The notes beneath the pieces were generated by a model. That model saw nothing but the letters and a program-made list of their open reading frames with translations. It was not told the origin of the DNA and did not search any database. From Gammaproteobacteria bacterium (GTDB lineage: Bacteria > Pseudomonadota > Gammaproteobacteria > Xanthomonadales > Rhodanobacteraceae): a stretch of 5,829 nt of DNA. A program made the position numbers and the translations under genes. The stretch spans positions 7,884 to 13,712 of the forward strand of contig VBNZ01000068.1 in NCBI GenBank assembly GCA_005877675.1, given 5' to 3'. Below, in pieces: positions 1-5,741 of the stretch; within the stretch, counting starts at the first letter, position 1; every line of letters starts with the position of its first letter.

Positions 1-441
1 CACATCGAGCTGGTCGACGACCGTGTCGTGCTCACGCTGACCAAGCCACATAATCAGCGCAGCCTCGTCGTCGCGCGTGCGCTGCTGCATTCGTTCTTGC
101 AGGCGCAGATCCGCCGCGATGTGTCGCGCCACCTCGCGCGCTACGTGCCCGAGCTCGGACGCGCGCCCACGGGTGTGCGCGTGAAGGCCTTGAAGAGTTT
201 GTGGGGCAGTCTGGACACGCGCGATGTGGTCACGCTCGATCTTGCCCTCGCCCTCGCGCCGCCGGAGGCATTGCGCTACGTCGTGATCCACGAGCTGTGC
301 CATTTGCGCTATCGCGACCATTCGCCGCGCTTCTGGAATCTGGTCGAGTCGCTGTGTCCGGATTGGCGCACTCAGCGCGAGTGGCTCAAAGCGCGCGGAC
401 ATGCGCTCAAAGCCGAGTTGGAGCGTCTGATTCAGGCCTGA
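1..441 (+). CDS. YgjP/DUF45-family metal-dependent hydrolase, 5' end cut off
   Basis: The reading frame is open from the first base of the window, so the start lies upstream; the GTG at 28 is probably an internal valine. 146 residues are visible. The diagnostic part is a zinc-peptidase-like motif HELCH (289-303) followed five residues later by a third histidine (319-321) and then PRFW, giving HExxH-x5-H-xxxFW. This arrangement is typical of the YgjP/DUF45 (WLM/SprT-like, M48-related) family. The two HExxH histidines and the later one are the expected metal ligands and the HExxH glutamate the general base. Family members are about 230-250 residues, so roughly the N-terminal 90-100 residues are missing. 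No signal peptide or membrane segment is visible, so it is probably cytoplasmic. E. coli YgjP has been linked to nucleotide (UTP) hydrolysis, but the substrate here is unknown. Its stop overlaps the convergent hydrolase gene by 10 bp. Confidence 0.88.
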   Translation, partial: HIELVDDRVVLTLTKPHNQRSLVVARALLHSFLQAQIRRDVSRHLARYVPELGRAPTGVRVKALKSLWGSLDTRDVVTLDLALALAPPEALRYVVIHELCHLRYRDHSPRFWNLVESLCPDWRTQREWLKARGHALKAELERLIQA

Positions 442-1316
442 GCAGCGTGTGAGCGTTCGGTCTGGCGCAGCAGAAAATCGAGGATAGCCTGCGCCACCGA
501 TTGCGGGTTCTCCAGGTGCAGGTGATGTCCACCCGTCAAATGCCGCACTTCGATCTGCGGCACGTGGGCAATGCGCTCCGCAAACGCAGCTTCGGGCACG
601 GGCTTCACCGTCGAATCGGGTGCGAGGATCAACAGCGTCGGCGCTGCGATGTGCTGTACGAGGTCGAGCACTTGCGCTTCGGTGAAGCGTTGCAGCGACG
701 CCGCGGTGAGGCGCGGGTCCGATGACCATGAATAGCCGCCTGGAACCGGTTTGATTCCGCGCAGTACGAGCAGTTCGGCCGCGGTGCGCGAAAGGCCGTT
801 TGCTTGCACGCGCGCGGTGATCGCATCAGCCGCGCTCGGGAACACACGCAGCGGTTTGTTCGCCAGGTCGCGTGTTTGCGTCAACCCGCGGCGCAACTGC
901 GCGGTGGTTTGTTCGGCCGGTGTCGTCAGCGCGCCGAGCGCTTCGATCGCAACCAAGCGCGCGACGCGTTCCGGGCACGCGGCAGCCGTAAGGCTTGCAA
1001 TCGCACCGCCCATCGAATGACCGAGCAGGTCGAATTTCTTCCAGCCAAGCGCATCTGCCACAGCGAGCACATCGAACACGCCATCGACGAAACGGTAGGC
1101 GATGCCCGGTGACGCGTGGGCGGAACGCCCGTGCCCGGCAAAGTCGAGTGCCACAAAGTGGAAATGTGTGCCCAGGTGCGGTGCGATCGCATCGAAGCTT
1201 GCCGCGTTGTCGAGCCAGCCATGCAGGCCGAGCAGCGGCGGCAGCAAAGGATCGCCCCAGGCACGCGCGGCGATGCGCAGATGCGGCAGTTCCAGTGTCA
1301 GCTCACGCGCCTGCAC
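432..1316 (-). CDS. Alpha/beta hydrolase (serine hydrolase-like)
   Basis: A 294-residue alpha/beta-hydrolase-fold protein of typical single-domain length. In order it shows the oxyanion-hole strand LLGLHGWLDN (28-37), the strand VALDFAGHGRS (55-65), the nucleophile elbow GHSMGG with Ser101, a cap region at about 130-215, the strand LLILAPDS (228-235), which may carry the acid as Asp234, and the C-terminal GGHHLHLENP, whose His264 or His265 completes the triad. The sequence resembles the SERHL/epoxide-hydrolase-like group; the substrate cannot be read from it. No signal peptide is evident, so it is probably a cytosolic esterase or related enzyme. It starts with GTG and overlaps the 3' end of hemH by 14 bp. 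A strong AGGAG lies 7 nt before the start, inside hemH, so the two genes are almost certainly cotranscribed and perhaps translationally coupled. Its 3' end overlaps the convergent YgjP-like gene. Confidence 0.92.
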   Translation of the reverse strand: MQARELTLELPHLRIAARAWGDPLLPPLLGLHGWLDNAASFDAIAPHLGTHFHFVALDFAGHGRSAHASPGIAYRFVDGVFDVLAVADALGWKKFDLLGHSMGGAIASLTAAACPERVARLVAIEALGALTTPAEQTTAQLRRGLTQTRDLANKPLRVFPSAADAITARVQANGLSRTAAELLVLRGIKPVPGGYSWSSDPRLTAASLQRFTEAQVLDLVQHIAAPTLLILAPDSTVKPVPEAAFAERIAHVPQIEVRHLTGGHHLHLENPQSVAQAILDFLLRQTERSHAAQA

Positions 1317-2322
1317 GCAGTGACTCCTTTTGCCAACTGCCCAGATGGCGACGTATCAAAGCCGCCAGTGCCTGCACGTGCGCGTCGCTGTCGTTGAGCG
1401 CTGGGATGTATTCAAAGCGCGCCCCGCCCGCAGTGAGGAACTCCTCGCGATAACGGATCGCTACCTCTTCGAGCGTTTCCAGGCAGTCGACCGCAAAACC
1501 CGGACACAGCACCTGCACTTCGCGTGCGCCGCCCTGCGCCCATGCGGTCAGGACGCTCTCGGTATCCGGGCCGAGCCAGACTTCGCGTCCGACACGCGAC
1601 TGAAAACTCATCGTCAGCTGATTCTCATCCAGGCCGAGGCGTTCGCGCAGCAGGCGCGTTGTCGTCTGGCATTGGGCAAGGTAAGGATCGCCTGCGTCCA
1701 CATAACGCTGCGGCAGACCGTGATAGGAAAGCAGCAGGCGCTCGGCGCGGCCGTATTGCTGCCAGTGCGCCTCCACGCTGCGTGCGAGCGCGTCGATGTA
1801 GCCCCCATCGTCATGGTAGTCACGAACGCAATGCCAGGCCGGCGGCGGATGCGCCAACACATGCGCTGCCATATCGCGCACGGAGCCGGTCGACGCGCCG
1901 GCGTACTGCGGATATAGCGGCAGGATCAGGACGTGTTCGACGCCTTCGCTACGCAGACGCGATAACGTGGCCTCGAGCGCTGGCTCGCCATAGCGCATCG
2001 CGAGTTCGACGCGTATACCTTCGGATGCAAACAGATCTCGTACGCGCTCTGTGAGCGCGCGGCTAAGCACCAGTAGCGGCGAACCCTGTGAGGTCCAGAT
2101 TTTCGCGTAGGCGTGCGCCGAGCGGCGCGGGCGTATGCGCAGGATTACGCCATGCAGGATCGGCCACCACAGCCAGCGTGGCGTGTCGATCACGCACCGA
2201 TCGGACAAAAATTCGGCCAGATAGCGGCGCACGGCCGTGACGGTCGGCGCCGTAGGGGTGCCGAGATTGACCAGTACGACCGCGGCAGGCGCGGGGTGCA
2301 CGGGCGAGGACGGCGGATTCAC
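1303..2322 (-). CDS. hemH: Ferrochelatase (protoporphyrin/coproporphyrin ferrochelatase)
   Basis: Inserts Fe2+ into protoporphyrin IX, the last step of protoheme synthesis; gammaproteobacterial HemH is a cytoplasmic or peripheral inner-membrane enzyme. The sequence is unmistakable: VVLVNLGTPTAPT at the N-terminus, RRYLAEFLSDRCVID, RSAHAYAKIW, the active-site motif LLLSYHGLPQRY with the metal-handling histidine (His201 from this start) and CLETLEE with the conserved glutamate (Glu282). Both chelatase halves are present, so it is complete. The start is uncertain. The frame is open to a GTG at 2352 (349 aa), but the GTG at 2322 gives 339 aa beginning MNPPSSP, about the N-terminal length seen in other HemH proteins, and has a weak GGCGA (2333-2329) before it. 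The arginine-rich stretch added by the longer start looks unlike HemH. The gene is followed by an overlapping alpha/beta hydrolase. A small ORF in the same frame lies upstream, separated by a TAG. Confidence 0.95.
   Translation of the reverse strand: MNPPSSPVHPAPAAVVLVNLGTPTAPTVTAVRRYLAEFLSDRCVIDTPRWLWWPILHGVILRIRPRRSAHAYAKIWTSQGSPLLVLSRALTERVRDLFASEGIRVELAMRYGEPALEATLSRLRSEGVEHVLILPLYPQYAGASTGSVRDMAAHVLAHPPPAWHCVRDYHDDGGYIDALARSVEAHWQQYGRAERLLLSYHGLPQRYVDAGDPYLAQCQTTTRLLRERLGLDENQLTMSFQSRVGREVWLGPDTESVLTAWAQGGAREVQVLCPGFAVDCLETLEEVAIRYREEFLTAGGARFEYIPALNDSDAHVQALAALIRRHLGSWQKESLRAGA
1324..1328 (-). promoter_or_regulatory. Ribosome binding site of the alpha/beta hydrolase
   Basis: On the minus strand, AAAAGGAG is followed by a 7-nt spacer and then GTG (1316-1314). 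It lies within the last codons of hemH. It fixes the GTG as the start of the hydrolase and lets it be translated independently of ribosomes that finish hemH. Confidence 0.75.
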
Positions 2323-2351
2323 GCTGTTTCGCCGGTCGCGGCGCAAGCGCA

Positions 2352-2365
2352 CCCAAGAACTTGGG
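2352..2365 (-). repeat. Short inverted repeat in the hemH leader
   Basis: CCCAAG-AA-CTTGGG is a perfect 6-bp inverted repeat. In RNA of the minus strand it could form a hairpin by opening the innermost pair to make a 4-nt loop. It lies just upstream of the likely hemH start and covers the first base of the alternative GTG at 2352. No U-tract follows, so it is not a standard intrinsic terminator. A second copy of the left arm (AGCCCAAG on the minus strand, 2399-2392) lies inside the end of the upstream small ORF. Confidence 0.4.
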
Positions 2366-2382
2366 CTGAAGATGCCGTCGCG

Positions 2383-2472
2383 CTACGCGATCTTGGGCTT
2401 GCGGGTTGGCGACTCGAAGGCATGAACGTCCTGGAGGTGCTGCGGTAAGGTCTTGTTTTTCTTGATCGACAT
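2383..2472 (-). CDS. Candidate 29-residue small protein or leader peptide upstream of hemH
   Basis: Not recognised. ATG at 2472 opens 29 codons ending in TAG (2385-2383), encoding a basic, hydrophilic peptide that begins MSIKKNK and ends KPKIA. G/C counts by codon position are 14/29, 10/29 and 24/29. This low-second, high-third pattern is shared with the genuine genes of this genome and is unlike a random frame. An in-frame TAG lies 8 codons upstream and no other start intervenes, so the ATG is the only canonical start. No Shine-Dalgarno sequence is visible. It is in the same frame as hemH and ends 60 bp before the preferred hemH start. It could be a free-standing small protein, a leader peptide, or an old N-terminal extension of hemH cut off by the TAG. 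It has no membrane segment or cysteine. Confidence 0.4.
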   Translation of the reverse strand: MSIKKNKTLPQHLQDVHAFESPTRKPKIA

Positions 2473-2480
2473 GTTAGTAT
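2453..2480 (+). promoter_or_regulatory. Possible distal sigma70-type promoter for the repeat protein gene
   Basis: TTGTTT (2453-2458), a 16-nt spacer and TAGTAT (2475-2480) would start transcription about 60 bp before the plus-strand gene at 2551. The boxes are only a moderate match, and they lie over the start of the minus-strand small ORF, so this is weaker than the proximal promoter. Confidence 0.25.
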
Positions 2481-2502
2481 CGAACCGCTGCGGCTACGCC
2501 CG

Positions 2503-2530
2503 TTGCAGCAGACGATTACCAAAATATTAT
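2503..2530 (+). promoter_or_regulatory. Sigma70-type promoter for the secreted repeat protein
   Basis: TTGCAG (2503-2508), a 16-nt spacer and TATTAT (2525-2530, one mismatch to TATAAT) lie in a locally A/T-rich patch. Transcription would begin near 2537, leaving a leader of only about 14 nt before the ATG at 2551. The -35 box is part of an 11-bp block, CGCCCGTTGCA (2497-2507), that recurs at 5777-5787 ahead of a second promoter with the same spacing. Confidence 0.45.
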
Positions 2531-2531
2531 A
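2526..2531 (-). promoter_or_regulatory. Minus-strand -10 box facing the small ORF and hemH
   Basis: The minus strand reads a perfect TATAAT here, overlapping the plus-strand TATTAT by five bases. Transcription would start near 2519, about 47 nt before the small ORF at 2472. No good -35 box is seen 16-18 nt upstream, so the call rests on the -10 match, the A/T-rich setting and the need for a promoter ahead of hemH. Confidence 0.35.
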
Positions 2532-2550
2532 AGTAAAACGAAAGACTCCG

Positions 2551-3501
2551 ATGTCCCTGCGCGCCTACATTGCTGGGCTGGTGCTGGCCGTCGCCGTTCC
2601 CTCGGCGAATGCGGCGTCGATCGCCTATGCCGAAGCGGTCGTTCCTTCGGCGTTCGGCAATCAAGCATCGTTATTTAGCATCGACCTCGCCACGCGCACC
2701 GCGACCTTGGTCGGGCCTTCCGTGCAGAACTTCGGCGGCTTGGTTAACGGTCTCAATCCGTTCAATATTCGTGGTCTGAGCTACGATCCATCCGGCCAGC
2801 TATACGCCGTTGCCGGCGATCTGAAAGTCCTGGTCAAAATAAATCGAATCAACGGCGCGGCGACGCTCGTGGGACCCCTGAATCTTTCCGGACCGGGCGC
2901 CGCCAATGATGGCCCGGATCTGAGCATGACGATCACCTGCGATGGCAAGGCCTGGCTCGCCTCAGGTACGACTGGCAACTTCTGGTCGGTGAATCTTGCA
3001 ACCGGTGCAACGACGCTCATCGGCACGCTCAGCAATAACCCCATCACTGGCCTTGCCGCGCAGAGTACAGCGGTGCTGGCGACTGGCAGTCAGACCAATC
3101 AGAAGCTCTACGCGGTCAATACATCGACTGGCGCGACCACTCTGGTCGGCGCGTATGGCGGCACGGATGGCGCCGTGCATGCGATCAGCCCGGGATTGGA
3201 TGCCACCGGGCAGATCTGGGCGATACTCAACAATATTCCTCCGACGTTGGAAACGTGGAGCAATCTCGCCACCATCGCGCCGAACGGCACCTTGACCAAA
3301 CTCGGTGCGATTACCGGGCCGGCGTCGCTGCAGCAGGAAGGCCTGACCGGGCTGGCCATCACACCGCCGGTTTGCACCACATCGGTTGATCCGCCATCGA
3401 CGGCATCCGCACCGACGCTTTCATTTAACGGCCTCATCAGTCTGATGCTGTTGATGATCGGTTGCGCGAGCCTGCCGCTCGCATCACGCACGCGCCGCTG
3501 A
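2551..3501 (+). CDS. Secreted beta-propeller-like repeat protein with IPTLS-CTERM-like sorting tail
   Basis: A 316-residue exported protein of unknown function. Residues 1-21 form a Sec signal peptide ending NAA/S or ANA/A. The body has five imperfect repeats of the form (L/F)-x-(V/I)-(D/N)-x-x-(T/N)-G-x-x-T-x-(V/I)-G: SLFSIDLATRTATLVGP (40-56), then at about 94-109, 143-159, 185-201 and 238-253, spaced 42-54 residues apart. Together with SYDPSGQLYAV and SPGLDATGQIWAI, this is the look of beta-propeller blades. The end has the three parts of a C-terminal sorting signal: APTLSFNG (287-294), a hydrophobic segment (about 295-311) and RTRR. This resembles the IPTLSxWG motif of IPTLS-CTERM proteins, which are thought to be processed by exosortase XrtH and anchored at the cell surface; I and W are replaced here. 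Cysteines are at 130, 275 and 305. The start has only a weak AAAG-type ribosome site. No exosortase or glycan genes lie in the window. Confidence 0.8.
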   Translation: MSLRAYIAGLVLAVAVPSANAASIAYAEAVVPSAFGNQASLFSIDLATRTATLVGPSVQNFGGLVNGLNPFNIRGLSYDPSGQLYAVAGDLKVLVKINRINGAATLVGPLNLSGPGAANDGPDLSMTITCDGKAWLASGTTGNFWSVNLATGATTLIGTLSNNPITGLAAQSTAVLATGSQTNQKLYAVNTSTGATTLVGAYGGTDGAVHAISPGLDATGQIWAILNNIPPTLETWSNLATIAPNGTLTKLGAITGPASLQQEGLTGLAITPPVCTTSVDPPSTASAPTLSFNGLISLMLLMIGCASLPLASRTRR

Positions 3502-3568
3502 AACCTAAAGATCGTTCGCAGCGCATTCATCGCGGACGCGTTACCTTTGGCCACGTCCCGTTGTCCTC

Positions 3569-3573
3569 AGGAG
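3569..3573 (+). promoter_or_regulatory. Ribosome binding site fixing a TTG start
   Basis: CAGGAG followed by 7 nt and TTG at 3581. The spacing equals that of the other clear sites in the window (hydrolase, tatA) and supports TTG rather than the downstream ATG as the start of the SYLF protein. Confidence 0.7.
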
Positions 3574-3580
3574 TTCCATC

Positions 3581-4255
3581 TTGAAACTCGCTCAGTTCAT
3601 GCTGTCGCTGACTTTGCTGTGCGCGGCGCAAGTCCATGCCGGCGAAGCCGAAACCCAGCGCGTCAACAATGCCGTGCGCGTGTTGCGCGAAATCCTGCAG
3701 GCACCAGACCGGCGTGTGCCGAGCGACATGATCGCCAACGCCTACGCGGTCGCGGTGATACCCGACGTGATCAAGGCGGGCCTCGTGCTCGGCGGCCGCC
3801 ATGGCCTCGGTCTGATTTCGGTCAAGACCGATAGCGGTACCTGGAGCAATCCGAGTTTCATCAGCATGTCGGGCGGCAGCATCGGCTTCCAGGCGGGGGT
3901 GTCCTCGACCGACGTAGTGCTGGTGTTCCGCACGCAGCGCGGTGTCGATTCGATCGTGCATGGCAAGTTCACGCTCGGCGCGGATGCGTCGGCCGCCGCG
4001 GGCCCGGTCGGACGCACGGCACAGGCGTCGACCGACGCCTCGCTCAAGGCTGAGATTTATTCCTACTCGCGCGCACGCGGCCTGTTCGCCGGCGCGGCGC
4101 TCGACGGCTCGGTGATCTCGATCGACAACGATGCGAACGCCGCGGTCTATGGCAACGGCATCACGCCGAGGCGCATTTTCGCCGGGCAGGTCAGCAACGT
4201 GCCGAATGTGGTCGTCGATTTCCGCGATCGGCTGGAGGAGTACACTGCGCACTAG
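3581..4255 (+). CDS. YSC84/SYLF-domain (lipid-binding) secreted protein
   Basis: A 224-residue protein whose mature part is almost entirely a SYLF (YSC84) domain. Residues 1-20 are a Sec signal peptide ending VHA/G, without twin arginines, so it should be periplasmic or outer-membrane-associated. Family hallmarks run through the chain: VAVIPDVIKAGLVLGGRHGLG (near 57-77), PSFISMSGGSIGFQAG (91-106), SRARGLFAGAALDG (163-176) and the YGN near 190. SYLF domains in eukaryotes bind phosphoinositides and actin. The bacterial versions are widely annotated as lipid-binding, but their role is not settled. The start is TTG: AGGAG (3569-3573) sits 7 nt before it, while the in-frame ATG at 3599 would be about 25 nt away and would shorten the signal peptide. 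The gene lies between the repeat-protein gene and tatA, 79 bp and 69 bp away. Confidence 0.9.
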   Translation: MKLAQFMLSLTLLCAAQVHAGEAETQRVNNAVRVLREILQAPDRRVPSDMIANAYAVAVIPDVIKAGLVLGGRHGLGLISVKTDSGTWSNPSFISMSGGSIGFQAGVSSTDVVLVFRTQRGVDSIVHGKFTLGADASAAAGPVGRTAQASTDASLKAEIYSYSRARGLFAGAALDGSVISIDNDANAAVYGNGITPRRIFAGQVSNVPNVVVDFRDRLEEYTAH

Positions 4256-4313
4256 AAACCTTCGTGCGGTGGCGAACGTCGCAATCCGTGCTTAGAGTAA
4301 GTCGCAGGCTTTT

Positions 4314-4317
4314 GGAG
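4314..4317 (+). promoter_or_regulatory. Ribosome binding site of tatA
   Basis: TTTTGGAGAA places GGAG 7 nt before the tatA ATG at 4325. TAGAGT (4293-4298) could be a -10 box for the operon, but the matching -35 region (TGGCGA at 4270-4275) is poor, so the operon promoter is not established. Confidence 0.6.
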
Positions 4318-4324
4318 AATCGCA

Positions 4325-4552
4325 ATGGGTAGTTGGAGCATCTGGCATTGGCTCGTGGTGTTGGCGATCGTGGCGCTGGTGTTCGGCACCAAGCGCCTGC
4401 GCAACATCGGCGAGGACGTGGGCGCGGCGATCAAGAGTTTCCGCAAGGGCATGCAAGAGCCCGATCAGCAGGCGCAGCAGCTCAAGGCCGATCCGCCGAC
4501 CGGCGCGTCCGGCAGTGAAAGCAAATCGTCCGAACATAACGAGTCGAAGTAG
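4325..4552 (+). CDS. tatA: Sec-independent translocase protein TatA
   Basis: The pore-forming or membrane-thinning subunit of the twin-arginine translocase, which oligomerises at TatBC when a folded substrate with an RR signal peptide binds. The 75-residue chain has the standard plan: a short N-terminal transmembrane helix (about 6-20), the invariant FGTK hinge with Phe20-Gly21, an amphipathic helix (about 23-42) containing the conserved Phe39 in KSFRKGM, then an acidic, serine-rich disordered tail. It closely follows E. coli TatA from SIW through FGTK. The start is supported by GGAG at 7 nt. It is first in a tatABC operon, 18 bp before tatB and in the same reading frame. Confidence 0.96.
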   Translation: MGSWSIWHWLVVLAIVALVFGTKRLRNIGEDVGAAIKSFRKGMQEPDQQAQQLKADPPTGASGSESKSSEHNESK

Positions 4553-4570
4553 CCCGATTATCGATTTCGC

Positions 4571-4960
4571 ATGTTCGACTTCAGCTTCAGCGAGATCGGC
4601 CTGATCGCGGTCGTCGCCTTGGTCGTGCTCGGTCCCGAGCGTCTACCCAAGGTCGCACGTACCGCCGGCGCGCTGGTGCGCCGCGCGCGCGCGAGCTGGC
4701 AGAGCGTGCGCGACGAGATCGAGCGCGAACTCGAGGCGGAGGAGTTCAAGCGCAGCCTCGCCGAGGCCAGGCAGACCGCGACCGATTTGCAGCGCGATAT
4801 GCATGCAGCGTCGGCGGAAATCAAAAACTCGGCGGGCGAGATCGCCGCGGATACAACACCGCCCGTGCCTGATCCAGCCGGGCCGCCGCCGGCAGATTCG
4901 GCGTCGCCGCCGAACACGATTCATCCGAATCAGATTCCGCCGCCGGCAGATCCGCGATGA
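4571..4960 (+). CDS. tatB: Sec-independent translocase protein TatB
   Basis: Partner of TatC in the twin-arginine signal-peptide receptor complex. The 129-residue chain starts MFDFSFSEIG, with the TatB-specific Glu8 in the transmembrane helix (about 6-20). The Gly21-Pro22 hinge is in VVLGPERLP, and a long charged helix follows (about 24-90) that is likely to bend against the membrane. The last ~35 residues are a proline-rich disordered tail. This tail separates it from TatA and is usual for TatB, although its sequence is not conserved. No Shine-Dalgarno sequence is seen before the ATG, so translation may depend on ribosomes leaving tatA, 18 bp upstream. Its last four bases, ATGA, overlap the tatC start. 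Confidence 0.95.
   Translation: MFDFSFSEIGLIAVVALVVLGPERLPKVARTAGALVRRARASWQSVRDEIERELEAEEFKRSLAEARQTATDLQRDMHAASAEIKNSAGEIAADTTPPVPDPAGPPPADSASPPNTIHPNQIPPPADPR
4883..4951 (+). repeat. 15-bp direct repeat in the tatB tail
   Basis: CCGCCGCCGGCAGAT occurs at 4883-4897 and again at 4937-4951, in frame and 54 bp apart, encoding PPPAD twice in the proline-rich tail. This is probably a local duplication, or slippage in low-complexity sequence, that lengthened the tail. Confidence 0.6.
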
Positions 4961-5724
4961 GCGATGAAGCAGGTGAGGGCGAGGGCGAACAGAGTTTCAT
5001 CTCGCATCTGATCGAATTGCGCGAGCGTCTGCTCAAGGCGACGGTCGCCGTGCTCGTCGTGCTGCTCGCGCTGATTCCGTTCGCGAATAAACTTTACGGT
5101 TGGCTCGCGCTGCCGTTGATCGCACATCTGCCGCAGGGCGGCTCGATGATTGCGACCGAAGTGATTTCACCATTCCTTACGCCGATCAAGCTCGCGTTCT
5201 TCGTCGCGCTCGTGCTGGCGATGCCGGTGGTGCTGTATCAGCTTTGGGCCTTCGTCGCGCCGGGGCTGTACAAACACGAAAAACGCTTCGCGATGCCGAT
5301 GCTGGTTTCCGCGGTCGTGCTGTTTTATGCCGGTTGCGCGTTTGCGTATTTCTTCGTGCTGCCGGCGGTGGCAAAGTTCATGAGCGGCGTCGCGCCGAGC
5401 GGCGTCACGGTGATGCCGGATATCGGGCGTTACCTCGATTTTGCGCTGACGCTATTCCTTGCGTTCGGTTTGTGCTTCGAGGTGCCGGTGGTGCTGTGGA
5501 TACTCGTGCTGCTCGGTGTGGTCACGCCCGTGCAACTTGCTGAAAGCCGGCGCTACGCGATCGTCGGCGCGTTTATTCTTGCGGCGATCTTCACGCCGCC
5601 CGACGTACTGTCCCAGACCATGCTGGCGGTACCGATGTGCCTGTTGTATGAAATCGGCATTCTCGGTGCGCGCGTGCTCGTGCGCAGACAGGTGCAGGAG
5701 CCGGCCGATAAGACCGCAAGCTGA
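4957..5724 (+). CDS. tatC: Sec-independent translocase protein TatC
   Basis: The multispanning core of the twin-arginine translocase that recognises the RR signal peptide. The 255-residue chain has six predicted membrane spans and near-identity to E. coli TatC in the key regions: SHLIELRERLL with Glu20, PQGGSMIATEV, SPFLTPIK, YQLWAFVAPGLYKHEKR with Phe99 and Glu108, FGLCFEVPV with Glu175, and TPPDVLSQTMLAVPM with Asp216. These match E. coli Glu15, Phe94, Glu103, Glu170 and Asp211 with a constant offset of five, so the signal-peptide site is intact. The ATG overlaps the tatB stop (ATGA), implying coupled translation. The extra N-terminal residues are acidic (SDEAGEGEGE), and the C-terminus is a short basic then polar tail. 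No tatD follows. Confidence 0.97.
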   Translation: MSDEAGEGEGEQSFISHLIELRERLLKATVAVLVVLLALIPFANKLYGWLALPLIAHLPQGGSMIATEVISPFLTPIKLAFFVALVLAMPVVLYQLWAFVAPGLYKHEKRFAMPMLVSAVVLFYAGCAFAYFFVLPAVAKFMSGVAPSGVTVMPDIGRYLDFALTLFLAFGLCFEVPVVLWILVLLGVVTPVQLAESRRYAIVGAFILAAIFTPPDVLSQTMLAVPMCLLYEIGILGARVLVRRQVQEPADKTAS

Positions 5725-5741
5725 TGCGCCGCGCTGCAGCG

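Noticed and set aside
1330..2054. Long plus-strand open frames (195 and 176 codons) opposite hemH
   Set aside because: hemH on the other strand is unambiguous by its motifs. The plus-strand products are low-complexity, R/A-rich and have no plausible starts.
3527..4252. 241-codon open frame on the minus strand opposite the SYLF gene
   Set aside because: It is antisense to a clear YSC84/SYLF protein with signal peptide and ribosome site. Its product is rich in R, A, H and D with no recognisable domain, as expected for a GC-rich antisense frame.
3581..4255. SYLF and repeat proteins as Tat substrates because they lie beside tatABC
   Set aside because: Neither signal peptide has the twin-arginine motif; both look like ordinary Sec signals.
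4918..4931. GATTC-ATCC-GAATC inverted repeat near the tatB end
   Set aside because: A 5-bp stem inside coding sequence with no T-run; too weak to call regulatory.
5732..5741. Perfect palindrome CGCTGCAGCG after tatC as a terminator
   Set aside because: There is no loop and no T-run after it; a 10-bp palindrome in GC-rich DNA is unremarkable.
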